From: Symbiodinium natans
Lineage: Eukaryota > Sar > Dinophyceae > Suessiales > Symbiodiniaceae
Direction of reading: 5' to 3'
NCBI GenBank assembly: GCA_905221605.1
Contig: CAJNDS010001101.1
Location: 273,501 to 337,500, forward strand
Length of the DNA stretch: 64,000 nucleotides
Under the pieces are notes generated by a model, which saw only the letters and a list, made by a program, of their open reading frames with translations, searched no databases and was not told where the DNA came from. Position numbers and translations under genes: made by a program. Positions within the stretch are counted from its first letter, which is position 1. Each line of letters opens with the position of its first letter. This document shows, piece after piece, positions 29,006 through 38,639 of this stretch.

Positions 29006-29600
29006 GGAACCCTGAACCTTAACACCTCAAACGGCCAGGGCCACAGGGACGTCAGCTGTAAGTGGCTGAAGTGGCTCGGCCTGTTTGGGGCCTGGCCGGC
29101 AATAAAGGGATTTAGGGTCTAGTGTTTGGGGGGCAAAAGGGACAGGATGGCAAGAATGCACCTGAGATGTTGTAGCTGTTTGAACGGTTTAAGGGCCTAA
29201 ACTACCCTAAGGCCCAAACCCTAAACCCCAAACCCTAAACCCTAAACCCTTATTCTTCATATCCCCGTCTCTCCCAGGCTTCCTAAGTCTAATCAGGGAG
29301 ATTTCTGGAGCCAACACGGGGTTTTAGGCTTCAGGGCTTTGGGTTTAGGGTTTAGGGTGAGGGCTTTTCAGGTTTGGTGCGTCTGGGCCACAAGGACTCT
29401 AGGACAGAGTTGATGGGAATGTGAGACCAAGACTTTGGGTTTAGGGCTCAGGGTAATACGTCAAAGGGTGCTTTGGGGGGGGTTTAGGAATATGTTATGT
29501 GATAAAGCCACTCAAAGTTCAGGGCTACTTGCTAGCGCAGCAACCACCTTGGAATAATGGATACCCGTTTGGGGATTGGCTACTTCAGACGCACAAGGGC
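29006..29600. other. Mixed sequence with two short ITS and a family I trace
   Basis: Short CCCTAAA (29217-29250) and TTTAGGG (29340-29360) arrays. A family I-like stretch lies near 29535-29612 ('cagcaaccaccttgga' .. 'gggcaccactgggcc'). Nothing coding recognised. Confidence 0.45.
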
Positions 29601-29613
29601 ACCACTGGGCCCA

Positions 29614-29698
29614 GAACCCTAAACCCTAAACCCTAAACCCTAAGCCCTCCTAAGCCCTAAACCCTAAACCCTAAACCGTAAACCCTAAACCCTACACC
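29614..29698 (-). repeat. CCCTAAA array
   Basis: About ten units with CCCTAAG, CCGTAAA and CCTACAC variants. Confidence 0.95.
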
Positions 29699-29777
29699 CA
29701 GAGGCCGAAACTCTGCAGAAGCTGTGGGCGCCGGCCACCCAGGAGAGGAGGTGCCGCAGCTGCTTGTCAGGCAGAAC

Positions 29778-30085
29778 CTTAGGGTTTAGGGTTAAGGGTT
29801 TAGGGTTTGGGGTTAGGGTTTAGGGTTAGGGTTAGGGTTTAGTGTTTAGGGTTAGGGTTTAGGGTTTAGGGTTCAGGCTATGGCCAACCCAGAGGCCGAA
29901 GTTTAGGGTTTGGGGTTTGGGGTTTAGGGTTTGGGGTTTAGGGTTAGGGGTTTAGGGTTGAGGGTTTAGGGTTTAGGTTTTGGGGTTTGGGGTTTAGGGT
30001 TTGGGGTTTGGGGTTTCGGGTTTCAGGTTTGGGGTTTAGGGTTTAGGCTCTGGGGTTTAGGGTCTGGGGTCTAAGGTTGAGGGTT
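29778..30085 (+). repeat. Degenerate TTTAGGG/TTAGGG/TTTGGGG block
   Basis: Over 300 bp of mixed units, including 6-mers (GTTAGGG, read as TTAGGG with an extra G) and many TTTGGGG. 'aacccagaggccgaa' occurs here at 29888 and also just before the block at 29698, so part of the flank was duplicated. Confidence 0.92.
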
Positions 30086-30198
30086 GAGTTTCCTACATAA
30101 GGGATTGGGGCTTAGGCGGGTTTAGGGCTTAGGGGTCCAGGGCTCCAAAAGCTTTGATGGCCTCGTCAAGGGGGTGCTGGATTTGAGTTGAGAGACGA

Positions 30199-30301
30199 GA
30201 CCCAAGAGTAACCTAGGAATAAAAAGCGTTCCCGTTTCGTGTTAAGGGGGCCTACCAGGGAGCCTCAACCCTACAAAACGGAGTAAGGGCCTACTCCCCC
30301 C
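30199..30301. mobile_element. Foldback element family D, one end overwritten by ITS
   Basis: Left end 'gacccaagagtaacctagg' with 'aataaaaagcgttcccg' inside. The right end 'ggcctactccccccgaaccc' lacks the terminal 'gggtc' and runs into a CCCTAAA array. Confidence 0.75.
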
Positions 30302-30302
30302 G

Positions 30303-30414
30303 AACCCTAAACCCTAAACCCCACACCCCAAACCCCAAACCCCAAACCCGAAACCCTCAACCCTAAACCCTAAACCCTCAAGCCTAAACCCTCAACCCTA
30401 AAACCCTAAGCCTA
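30303..30414 (-). repeat. CCCTAAA/CCCCAAA/CCCTCAA array
   Basis: About fifteen units of mixed type abutting family D. Confidence 0.93.
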
Positions 30415-30499
30415 AGTACAACCACCTGCAGCCATGCTGGAGGCCGGGCTGTGCCAGAATTCAGCAAGCTCTGCAGGATGGTTGCCTCATGTGGGTTCT

Positions 30500-30690
30500 T
30501 AGGGTCAGGGTTTAGGGTTTAGGGTTTAGGGTTTAGGGTTTAGGGTTTAGGGTTTAGGGTTTAGGGTTTAGGGTTTAGGGTTTAGGGTTTGGGGTTTGGG
30601 GTTTAGTGTTTAGGGTTCTAGGTTCTTAGGGTTCTAGGTTCTTAGGGTTTAGGGTTCTTATGGTTTAGGGTTCTTAGGGTTTAGGGTCTG
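30500..30690 (+). repeat. TTTAGGG array followed by 'ttcttagggttctagg' repeats
   Basis: About twelve canonical units, then TTTGGGG, then several 'ggttcttaggg' units. It ends in GGGGTTTCGCC, immediately followed by CCTAAACCC, a head-to-head junction. Confidence 0.95.
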
Positions 30691-30879
30691 GGGTTTCGCC
30701 TAAACCCTAAACCCAAAACCTGAAACTACAGGCCCTTATTCCTCCCAAACTCTCAACCCTCAACCCTAAACCCCAAACCCCAAAGCACTCTTAGTCATGA
30801 AGAGATTTACCCCCCTACGCCACAAGCTGAGAAGCCCACCCTAGCAATACAAGGCTCAACCCAAAGAAGCCAAACAGAG

Positions 30880-30965
30880 TTTGGGGTTTAGGGTTTAGGG
30901 GGTTTTAGGGTTTAGGGTTTAGGATTTAGGGTTTAGGGGGGCTTTGGATTTTGGGTTTAGCCCTA
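30880..30965 (+). repeat. Degenerate TTTAGGG array
   Basis: Seven units with GGGGG and ATTTAGG variants. Confidence 0.9.
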
Positions 30966-31110
30966 TTCTGTGGAGTGCTTCGATCAGCCTCTACGGGCTC
31001 GGGCTCGCATCGGAAACCCTAAACCCTGAACCCTAAACCCTAAACTGCTCCAGCATCCGCAGCTCGAACAGCATCAACACCAACACTTCCGCTTCAACCA
31101 CCAACACTCC

Positions 31111-31192
31111 AGGGTTTAGGGTTTAGGGTTTAGGGTTTAGGGTTTAGGGTTTAGGGTTTAGGGTTTAGGGTCTAGGGTTTAGGGTTTAGGGC
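31111..31192 (+). repeat. Interstitial telomere-like array (TTTAGGG)
   Basis: Eleven units with a single TCTAGGG. Confidence 0.97.
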
Positions 31193-31284
31193 AGTGCAGC
31201 CTCGCGTGCAGTTCACGGAGACGTGGCGCGGCCAGGTTTTTGAGGTTTGGGGTTTGCAGGGGTTGGGGTTTACGGCCGAACCTT

Positions 31285-31350
31285 AAACCCCCTAAACCCT
31301 AAACCCTAAACCCTAAACCCTAAACCCTAAACCCTAAACCTGAAAATCGT
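31285..31350 (-). repeat. CCCTAAA array
   Basis: Eight units. Confidence 0.96.
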
Positions 31351-31491
31351 GAACTGTAAACCTAACCCCAAATGGCATGGAACGGCCAGACCCGCTCTAC
31401 TCTATACCCTGAACCCTAAACGCACTCTTTGTCGGAGCCCTATACCCTAAGCCCTCAACCCTAAACCGTAAACCCTAGATCCTAAATTATG

Positions 31492-31633
31492 CTTTGAGGT
31501 TCGTGGTACTTACTAGCCAATTATAAGTGTACTTATAACCCACTAATCAGCCCCTCAAGAACCCAAATACGGACAGAGGTACAGTTCTAAGTACAGCTAT
31601 CATTGGTTAATAAGCACCATGAACCTCCAAGTA
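31492..31633. mobile_element. Foldback element family B
   Basis: 'gctttgaggttcgtggtact' on the left and 'caccatgaacctccaagta' on the right, with 'caattataagtgtacttata' inside. Not interrupted by ITS. Confidence 0.85.
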
Positions 31634-31637
31634 CACC

Positions 31638-31695
31638 CCCCTAAACCCTAAACCCTAAACTCCAGACCCTAAACCCTAAACCCTAAACCCCAAAC
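31638..31695 (-). repeat. CCCTAAA array
   Basis: Seven units starting six bases after the end of family B. Confidence 0.95.
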
Positions 31696-31820
31696 TTCAG
31701 CCCCGGACCGTCTCCTCCAGTGGTAGGGGCCTCTGCGGAATGGTCTCAGCGAGAATCCTGGCTTGCAAGGCTCACTAGGGTTTAGGGTTTAGGGCTTTAG
31801 GGGTTGTAGGATTTAGGCCC

Positions 31821-31912
31821 GAAACCCTAAACCCTAAACCCCAAACCCCAAACCCTAAACCCCTAAACCCTAAACCCTAAACCCTAAACCCCTAAACCCT
31901 AAACCCTAAACC
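31821..31912 (-). repeat. CCCTAAA/CCCCAAA array
   Basis: About twelve units. It is preceded within 30 bp by a TTTAGGG stretch, forming a head-to-head pair around 'ggatttaggcccgaaaccc'. Confidence 0.95.
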
Positions 31913-32091
31913 TTTGCAGGGGTTCTGAATCGGGTCTAGGGTTCAGGGCACCCGGAAGCCTGGAGTCAAAACTTTCGAGGGCTTTCGAGGTGTAGGCCAT
32001 AGGTGTAGGCCATACCTCAAGGCTTCTGTGTAGTACCTTATCCGAGGGTAGACAACTATCATTCCCCAGGAGTAGTACCCTTTGAGGGTAG

Positions 32092-32207
32092 TACCCAAAG
32101 AGCCCAATATATACCCCTTAACGAAGTAATATTCCTTAAATCAGATTAAGGATCCCTTGATAACTTGAGGTATATTCCTTGATTCAGGAGTATTGGGCTC
32201 TCTGGGT
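32092..32207. mobile_element. Foldback element family C
   Basis: 'tacccaaagagcccaatata' on the left, 'ggagtattgggctctctggg' on the right, with 'aaatcagattaaggatccc' in the middle. Confidence 0.85.
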
Positions 32208-32279
32208 TTAACAGAATCCCCCAGGAAGACATAAAAATATCAATAAAGAAATACATCCTAAACCTGAAAAGCTTTGGTT

Positions 32280-32332
32280 GAAGTAGCCCAAAAAAGGAAC
32301 TACATGAGAGCCTTGAGGTAGGTTCTTGGTTT
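32280..32332. mobile_element. Family H right-half fragment
   Basis: 'agtagcccaaaaaaggaact' then 'acatgagagcctt' matches only the right half of family H. Confidence 0.5.
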
Positions 32333-32387
32333 AGGATGGAGGTTGTAGAATTCTTTGCGGTTCAAGCCTCAGGGGCTCAGGGTTGAT

Positions 32388-32475
32388 TTAGGGTTTAGGG
32401 TTTAGGGTTTAGGGTTTAGGGTTTAGGGTTTAGGGCCTAAGTTTAGGGCTTAGGGTTTAGGGGTTGAGGGTTTAG
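32388..32475 (+). repeat. TTTAGGG array
   Basis: Seven canonical units, then degenerate units and TTGAGGG. Confidence 0.95.
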
Positions 32476-32479
32476 GGTT

Positions 32480-33068
32480 GTTCACGGCGAACCTCCCGAA
32501 AGCGACTACCTGGGGACTCAAACTGCAAAGAGTCAAAGTTGTGAAGAGGCGCTTGCCACCAAACTGTAGGTAAACAGAATGCAAGCAACCCATGGGGTGT
32601 TCAGGGTGTCAAGGGTTCAGGGCTTTGGGCTAAGGGTTTAGGGGTTTAGGAAAAATCGAGCTGAACTTTCTACATGTTCCATAGCTGAGGTGGTTTGATA
32701 CATCTGTGGTTACAACGCTACGCGGCCCTGCCATTGACACCTGCCGAGATGGAGCGTGGAACGAAAGGAACATCTGCGCATTGCGCAGGGACCATTGTAA
32801 GAGTTTTCGGGTTCAGGGCTCGAAGTGCATGTTCATCTGGTCGAGCGCAGCAAAAAGGAACATGTGTGAACATGCCTGAAGAGGGGCACAGCAGATTACC
32901 ATAAGACAATCTGCCCTGTTCAATCGCTATAGACCCTATAAATCATAATCCCACTATGACGGGCATGACGTTCCAACCTGTATGAGATGCCTAACTCCAT
33001 CTGCCCATACACTGAAGAAGCCTGCCCGAACAAATGGGACTGAAACAAAAAAGGTCCCCGGCCCACAA
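32480..33068. other. ITS-poor sequence, no gene recognised
   Basis: About 590 bp with only a short degenerate TTTAGGG stretch. Overlapping frames at 32695-32909 on both strands and a minus-strand frame at 32920-33144 carry no motif that I can name. Confidence 0.4.
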
Positions 33069-33070
33069 CA

Positions 33071-33269
33071 CTTGGTACTGTAACCATATTACAATAAGGG
33101 CACCCTGTTTTGGCTGGATAGTTTATAAGGGAACCTTGAACCAAAAAACAGGTTTAGGGTTTAGGGTTTAGGGTTTAGGGTTTAGGGTTTAGGGCTTAGG
33201 GCTTAGGGTTTAGGGTTTAGGGTTTGGTGTTTAGGGTTTAGGGTTTAAGGGTACCACTGGGCTACCAAG
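33071..33269. mobile_element. Family I element interrupted by a TTTAGGG array
   Basis: Left half 'cttggtactgtaaccatatt' with 'acaataagggcaccctg', then 'gtttataagggaaccttgaa' and 'ccaaaaaacagg'. An array of about 95 bp follows, then the right arm 'aagggtaccactgggctacc' and AAG. In 54023-54137 and 28578-28680 the two sides are joined by only a few bases, so the array was inserted with little loss. Confidence 0.85.
33152..33250 (+). repeat. TTTAGGG array inside family I element
   Basis: About fourteen units with two CTTAGGG and one TTTGGTG. Confidence 0.97.
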
Positions 33270-33397
33270 AGCAAGAAACCGGCTACAGACCAGGCCAAGG
33301 AAACCGCCGCGCCTGCTGACCAGCTCTCGCACGTCAGCACCGCCCTGCAACCCTCAACCCTCAAGCTTGACCCCTAAACCCTATAAACCCCAAACCC

Positions 33398-33475
33398 TAC
33401 AGCTTGAACCCTAAACCCTAAACCCTGAACCCCAAACCCTAAACCCCAAACCCCAAACCCTAAACCCTAAACCCG
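33398..33475 (-). repeat. CCCTAAA/CCCCAAA array
   Basis: About eleven units. Confidence 0.95.
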
Positions 33476-33540
33476 CTGGTCTGGGGGGGGGGGGGTGTTG
33501 TGGTTCAATTTTGAGTTTTTTGGGGCTTGAAGGGAGGCTT

Positions 33541-33700
33541 GAGGGTTTAGGGTTTGGGGCTTAAGGTTTAGGGTTGAAATAGGGTTCAGGGGGGGGGGGG
33601 AGGGTTTAGGGTTTGGGGCTTAAGGTTTAGGGTTGAAATAGGGTTTAGGGTTAAGGGTTGAAATAGGTTTTAGGGTTGAAATAGGGTTTAGGGTTCGGGG
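33541..33700 (+). repeat. Direct duplication containing degenerate ITS and G-runs
   Basis: The order 'gagggtttagggtttggggc', 'ttaaggtttagggttgaaat' occurs at 33541 and again near 33600, separated by a G12 run. A third, partial 'gggttgaaatagg' series follows. Duplication unit about 60 bp. Confidence 0.85.
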
Positions 33701-33839
33701 GGGGGCCTGGCTGCGGCACAAGCTGTTCTGCATACGGAAAGGAGACTTGAACAACAAAAACACGCCCAGATCCCCAAACCCAAAAATTGCCGCAACTCAG
33801 CGTCAGTATATCTTTTTGTGGGGAGGGGAGGGGGGGTTG

Positions 33840-33945
33840 TCGAGTTTCAGTTTCATTGGGGAAGGAGGACAGGAACCAGCTGCACGGAAACTGAAACTGA
33901 AACTGAAACAGTTTCGAGTTCAGCTTCAGTTTCAGTGGGGTTCGG
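33840..33945. repeat. GAAACT/AGTTTC inverted repeat
   Basis: Runs of 'ctgaaactgaaact' face 'agcttcagtttcagt', and an isolated 'gtttcagtttcattgggg' lies near 33847; a small foldback built from hexamer repeats. The 136-codon minus-strand frame at 33651-34061 gets its K/F/Q pattern from it and is not a credible gene. Confidence 0.6.
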
Positions 33946-33979
33946 TATGAAATAACAGCACCCCGCCTTTTCATGAGGA

Positions 33980-34020
33980 CCCCCCCCCCCCCCCAAAAAA
34001 AAAAAAACAAAACAAAACAA
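33980..34020. repeat. Poly-C/poly-A junction
   Basis: C15 directly followed by A13 and AAACAAAAC words. Confidence 0.9.
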
Positions 34021-34072
34021 AAAGGACCACATTTTAGGGAAGCTCGGGTTTCAGAAATCATCTAGGGGTTCG

Positions 34073-34500
34073 ACCTTGGACCCTTAAGGTTGCACCCACG
34101 GGTCCTGGGGGGTCCCTTTTTAAGGATCCCTACTTTGGAGGCTAAGGTACTTAGAACCCGAATTTTAACTGTACCTAGAAGCCTTCGAAGTCCGTTTTGA
34201 GAGGCTATAAGTAGACTTATAACTGTTGTTATAAGTACCCATGAACCTCCAAGTCGGGGTGTATAAGGGCCATCTTACTTGAAGGTTCATGGTACTTACT
34301 AACCAATTATAACTGTACTTATAACCCTACTTATATTACCCCCCAAAGGGCCTTAAAGGGGTTATCCCAATTATAAGTAGGGTTATAAGCCCAGTTATAA
34401 TTGGTTAGTAAGTACCATGAACCTTCAAGTAGGAGTGTATGAAGGGGAACCTTTAGGGGTACAACCTTAGGGAAAGGAGTCTGAGTCCCTTGACAGCAAC
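34073..34500. mobile_element. Family F element containing two nested family B elements
   Basis: 'cccttaaggttgcaccca' and 'ggtccctttttaaggatccc' (left F) and 'aggggaacctttaggggtac' with 'aaccttagg' (right F) match the uninterrupted F at 56166-56311. The F sequence is interrupted at about 34133-34254 by a diverged B element, and at 34276-34431 by a well-preserved B element. A short F core ('gtataagggccatctta') remains between them. Confidence 0.78.
34276..34431. mobile_element. Foldback element family B, best-preserved copy
   Basis: Starts 'tacttgaaggttcatggtac' and ends with its exact inverse. The inner arms 'taaccaattataactgtact' and 'gttataattggttagtaagt' also pair. Arms are about 55-60 bp with a GC-rich centre ('ccccaaagggccttaaagg'). 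Useful as the family reference. Confidence 0.92.
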
Positions 34501-34514
34501 CGTTCTCGGAAATT

Positions 34515-34585
34515 GCTGGGGTTTAGGGTTTAGGGTTTAGGGTTTAGGGTTTCGGGTTTAGGGTTTAGGGTTTAGGGCTTAGGAA
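34515..34585 (+). repeat. TTTAGGG array
   Basis: Nine units with TTTCGGG and CTTAGG variants. 'ggaaattgctg' occurs on both sides (34499 and 34583), so the array is flanked by an 11-base direct repeat. Confidence 0.92.
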
Positions 34586-34589
34586 ATTG

Positions 34590-35185
34590 CTGCCCTGGGG
34601 CAAGATTCTGTCGGCGTGAACCATGACCCGTGAAAAAACACAAAAACTATGGACCCTAGAAAACCATACACAACCCCATAAAACACTGCAAACCCTGTAA
34701 ACCCTATCATGTGCTCGAGAAACAAAGTTTCGGGTTGTGAGCCCTTATTTCTAATGTTTCGGGTGCTGATATATGCTCCATTTCAAGAGTTTCGGGTACT
34801 GTTTACAAGCTTTCAGTACCGTTTAACATGCTAGAATTGAAGATGTTCGGGTTCATGCAAAAATGATGATGGATAAAATCCATCATTTTTGAATGAATCC
34901 TCACTGACCCTAATGGAAGTAGGGTGTGAATATCACTGATCCAGCTGGAAGTTGGGTGTGATTAGAACAATATCGATGATGACAATGGTGTAGTGGTGAA
35001 TTGATTTACGACTAACATTTCCATGAGAGTCTTTTCGGAGGTTTGCTCCCCACCAAGATATTTCGACTTAATCCTATAAATCCTACAAACCCTAAACATC
35101 CTATATAAACCTTACAAACCCTAAAGGCTCTAGACTCTAGATGCTTGGGTGTCCAAATTGTCCTCGGGAGTACGGGTTTATCCTG
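34590..35185. other. ITS-poor AT-richer sequence
   Basis: About 600 bp with 'gtttcgggt' repeated five times (34727-34798) and a small palindrome 'aaatgatgatggataaaatc' / 'catcattttt'. No gene recognised. Confidence 0.45.
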
Positions 35186-35189
35186 TAGT

Positions 35190-35263
35190 GACCCTAAACC
35201 CTGACCCTAAACCCTAAACCCTAAACCCTAAACCCTAAACCCTAAACCCTAAACCCTAAACCC
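35190..35263 (-). repeat. CCCTAAA array
   Basis: Ten units. Confidence 0.97.
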
Positions 35264-35394
35264 AGAGTGCCAGGTGAGGAACGATCGAAAACCGCCTACT
35301 ACACCCACCACCCAACACCCAAAAGCCAGGTTAAGGGCTAAGGGTTTAGGGTTTAGGACTTAACCCTCAAAGTAAACCCTGAACCCCTAAACCC

Positions 35395-35487
35395 CGAATA
35401 AAAGAATATGCCTGAAATTATACAGGGATCCTTAATGTGCTTTAAGGGAGTATTCATTAATTAAGGAGTATTGGGCTCTTTGGGTAC
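35395..35487. mobile_element. Family C element with left end replaced by CCCTAAA
   Basis: The right part is intact ('ttaaggagtattgggctctt' then TGGGTA). The left terminus is missing, and the sequence instead begins from 'cctgaacccctaaacccc' and GAATA. Confidence 0.65.
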
Positions 35488-35510
35488 CCCTGAACCCAAA
35501 ACCACAACTC

Positions 35511-35643
35511 TATTTGGAGGTTCACGGTACTTATAACCCAACTATAGCTGCACTTGTAAGCCCCTAAAATGCCCTAACATGGTTATAATTCGGTTATAAG
35601 TGAAGCTATCATCGGGTTAGTAACTACCATGAACCTCCCAGTA
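35511..35643. mobile_element. Foldback element family B
   Basis: 'tatttggaggttcacggtac' on the left and 'actaccatgaacctcccagta' minus one base on the right, with 'ggttataattcggttataag' inside. Confidence 0.82.
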
Positions 35644-35689
35644 AGTACCCGAAACCCTAACCCCACCCGTCTCTAAAGCGGAAGCCTAA

Positions 35690-35770
35690 ACCCCAAACCC
35701 TAAACACCCAACCCTAAACCCTAAACCCCAAACCCCAAACCCCAAACCCTAAACCCTAGACCCTAAACCT
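35690..35770 (-). repeat. CCCTAAA/CCCCAAA array
   Basis: About eleven units. Confidence 0.94.
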
Positions 35771-35864
35771 TTGACGCCTTGTCCGTCAGCTCAAGGTCCG
35801 TGGCCGCCGAGAGGAAGCGAATTAAGCCCATGGTCGGCATTCGGGCCAACTCCTGGAGGATCGA

Positions 35865-35932
35865 TTTAGGGTTTAGGGTTTGGGGTTTGGGGTTTGGGGT
35901 TTGGGGTTTGGCGTTTGGCGTTCACGTGGTCC
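35865..35932 (+). repeat. TTTGGGG variant array
   Basis: Two TTTAGGG, then about six TTTGGGG and two TTTGGCG. Confidence 0.92.
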
Positions 35933-36037
35933 TCTCAAACCCAACGCAAGTGAAAAATAACCCTAAGCGCTCAACCCCTCTAATTTCAAAACACTTTACA
36001 CCCCAAAATATCCCAAGGGGCCGACCTAGTAGGCTGG

Positions 36038-36152
36038 CTTGGAGGCTACAGTACTTGTAACCCACTTATAGCCACGTTAGTGCAAATAAGGGGCTCAGTT
36101 CTGGGTTATAAGTACAGATATCGCTGCGTTAGAAGTACCATGAACCTCCAAG
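36038..36152. mobile_element. Foldback element family B, diverged
   Basis: 'cttggaggctacagtacttg' on the left, 'gtaccatgaacctccaag' on the right. Confidence 0.75.
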
Positions 36153-36475
36153 AGCTCCATGGTGAGATAAACGAACGATTTCTATAGGGTTTAGGATTTA
36201 GGGCTTGGGGTTGAGAGTTTTTTTCTTAACTCCTTCTGTCCCTGCACTTCCGGGCCATTTTGCTCAAAACTCGCGGAGAGCTGTGAAGGGATGTGGCTGT
36301 AGACTCGAATACGAACTCGGGATCATAGGCGTCGAAGCGTTTAGGCTCTGGAGGTTTAGGGCATTTGGGGGTGGGGGAGGGCTATAGAGGCCTCATGATA
36401 CCCTAATCCCCCTCCTTATAGGGTCTGGGCGGCTTGGGGTTGAGGGGGTTTAGGCTTGGGCTCGTGGGGCTAGCA

Positions 36476-36625
36476 TATATACGTATATGTATATGTATAT
36501 ACATATATACATATATATATATATATGCATTCATTTTTTGTTTGTTCATCTACATGCTTATTTTTACATATGCGTGTATATATATATATATATAGATACA
36601 TATACATATATATGTATATATGTGG
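36476..36625. repeat. AT-rich TATA/TACATA microsatellite
   Basis: TATATG/CATATA words in several blocks, self-complementary overall. Y/I-rich frames on both strands are artefacts. Confidence 0.9.
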
Positions 36626-36717
36626 ATCGGGGGGCTTATTTCCGGGCTCTCTGTCTTTTGTGGTATTGACATGGGTGTAGGGGCCCATCCAGCTTAGAGT
36701 AGCAGGGCTTCTGGGGG

Positions 36718-36840
36718 TTAGGGTTTAGGGTTATCGGGTTGAGGGTTTAGGGTGACAGGGTTTAGGGTTATAGGGTTTAGGGTTAGAGGGTTTAGAGTTT
36801 AGGGTTATAGGGTTATAGGGCTTTCGGGGTTTAGGGTTGC
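36718..36840 (+). repeat. Degenerate GGGTTTAGGGTTATA repeat
   Basis: 'gggtttagggttatag' recurs about five times with changes; a telomere-like unit fused to TTATAG. Confidence 0.85.
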
Positions 36841-36960
36841 TGGTATGAGGGTTGCGGGGTCCTGCTGGCGCCGCAGCTTTCGGTAGAAGTGCGCAAGTTC
36901 GGGCAGCCACAAACGTACAGCCTGAGCGGTTGGCACTGCAGACGCCAGGTGCCTGCAACC

Positions 36961-37115
36961 TACTTGGAGGTGCATGGTACTTCTTAGCCAATAATAAGTG
37001 TACCTATAACTGTACTTATAACTTATATTCGGACACTTAATGGGCTTAGAAGTGGGTTATAGTACAGCTATAATTTGGCTATAATGGGCTAATAAGTACC
37101 ATGAACCTCCAAGTA
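36961..37115. mobile_element. Foldback element family B
   Basis: 'tacttggaggtgcatggtac' on the left, 'gtaccatgaacctccaagta' on the right; uninterrupted. Confidence 0.88.
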
Positions 37116-37199
37116 CTCTTAGATGCCCCAAAACCCCAAACCCTAAAGCCGACCCCCTTCACATCTAAACACGAAAACACCAAAGCCCCAAACCTTAAG

Positions 37200-37300
37200 C
37201 CCTCAGGATCCCTGTACCTATAAAGGCTTATACTTAAGCCCCTGAAAGCTACTATATAGGAACCAAGTATATACCACATAGGCACATGGATCCTTAAAGG
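37200..37300. mobile_element. Foldback element family E
   Basis: 'cctcaggatccctgtaccta' on the left, 'aggcacatggatccttaaagg' minus one base on the right, with 'ccaagtatataccacata' inside. Confidence 0.75.
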
Positions 37301-37351
37301 AAAGCCATCGACTCTTACTTCTCCAATAACCAAGGCTTGAAAAAGGTTACC

Positions 37352-37424
37352 CCAAACCCCAAACCCTAAACCCTAAACCCTAAACCCTAAACCCTAAACC
37401 CTAAACCCTAAACCCTAAACCCCT
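37352..37424 (-). repeat. CCCCAAA then CCCTAAA array
   Basis: Ten units, ending CCCCTTAAGG. Confidence 0.96.
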
Positions 37425-37568
37425 TAAGGTTCAACTAAAGGCCAAGTAAGGGCTGGAACCTTCCCAAAACGCACTGCCACTGACCATCCATGAGGAGCGG
37501 CCTTGCAGTTCGTGTGGTTTAGGGTTTAGGGTTTAGGGGTCTACTTTTTGGGTGTTGCACTACAGGGT

Positions 37569-37690
37569 CTAGGCTAGGTGGCCCGAGGCAACCTAGGATT
37601 CAAAAGGGTGCCGGTTTTGCTCCAAGGGGTCTATGAAGCAACCTAAGCCCCCCCAAAAAGGGAACGAGGGTGCTACTGCGCATCCTAGTA
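37569..37690. mobile_element. Foldback element family D, diverged
   Basis: 'gaggcaacctaggattcaaa' and 'agggtgccggttttgctcc' align with the left half of family D (41964-42068), and 'cccaaaaagggaacgagg' and 'catcctagtagg' with the right half. Confidence 0.5.
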
Positions 37691-37696
37691 GGACCC

Positions 37697-37808
37697 TACC
37701 CAGAGAGCCCAATACCCCTTGATTAAGGAATATATCTTAAATTATAAAGGGATCCTTCATTTGATTTAAGGAATATTCCTTATTCAAGGGTTATTGGGCT
37801 CTTTGGGT
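37697..37808. mobile_element. Foldback element family C
   Basis: 'tacccagagagcccaatacc' on the left and 'ggttattgggctctttgggta' minus one base on the right; 'aggaatattccttattcaag' inside. Uninterrupted reference copy. Confidence 0.9.
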
Positions 37809-37987
37809 AAAGCTTAGCGCCGCAACCTTGAAATACTAAACGCTGCTCGCTGCATGGGTTCTCGACAGAGATTTGGGACAACAAGGCATGTGCCCTGTCT
37901 GCCTGTGATCCCTTTTAAGGCAGGGCTTAGGATTTAGGAATTCAAGGCAAGTTTTCCGCTTGTCGAATTTTAGGGTGTATACCCCTC

Positions 37988-38060
37988 CTCCCCCCCCCCC
38001 CCCCCGGCCCACCCCCTTTTATCCTGCATCCTGGTGTGGGCCCCCCCCCCCCCCCCCCCC
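37988..38060 (-). repeat. Two poly-C tracts
   Basis: A run of about sixteen C near 37990 and a C20 run at 38041-38060. Confidence 0.92.
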
Positions 38061-38380
38061 AACCTTGCGGTGCGGTTGCGAGGTTGGGCTTAGGGCTTCG
38101 AGGTTATAAGGTTTATAAGGTTCAGGGTTTCGGGTTTAGGTCCCCCCCCTGTGTTGGTTGGGGTGCGGGGGGGGCTGGGGTTTAATCAGGGTTTAGGGTT
38201 TGCTAATCCCTGAACCTTATAAACCCCCAAGCCTTGAGCCCAAACCCTGTTGAGTATGCGGGTCAGCAGCTGCGAACGACTCGAGGATGCTAACCACCTG
38301 GCGGCCGAAAACGCCCTCTCTGTCTAGGGTTCCAAGCATGGACCCTCGAGACTTGTATCAACAACCTTTAGCTCTGGACG

Positions 38381-38562
38381 TACTTAGAGGTTCATGGCAC
38401 TCATTAACCAGATATAACTGTACTTATAACCCACTGATAAGCCCCTTAAGTGCCCCAATATGGTTATAAGTACAGATACAAGTACAGTTACCCTAAACCC
38501 TAAACCCTAAACTCTAAAAGTACAGTTTTCTTTGGTTAATGAGTACCATGCACCTCCAAGTA
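38381..38562. mobile_element. Family B element interrupted by CCCTAAA array
   Basis: 'tacttagaggttcatggcac' at the left and 'gtaccatgcacctccaagta' at the right. In the right arm, 'gtacagttaccctaaaccc', two more units and CTCTAAA precede a second 'agtacagttttctttgg'. The 'gtacagtt' word is thus present on both sides of the insert, an 8-base direct repeat. Confidence 0.85.
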
Positions 38563-38639
38563 GGGCAACTTGTGGGTTTTAGGGCTTATAGGCTTGAGGA
38601 CTTCAGGGGTTCAGGAAGGCGGGTGTAGAGGTGTTTGGG

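Noticed and set aside
33651-34061. 136-codon minus-strand frame
   Set aside because: Built from GAAACT hexamer repeats, G/C runs and degenerate telomere-like sequence; no conserved domain.
36470-36688. Frames on both strands rich in Y and I that could look like membrane segments
   Set aside because: They read through a TATATA/CATATA microsatellite.
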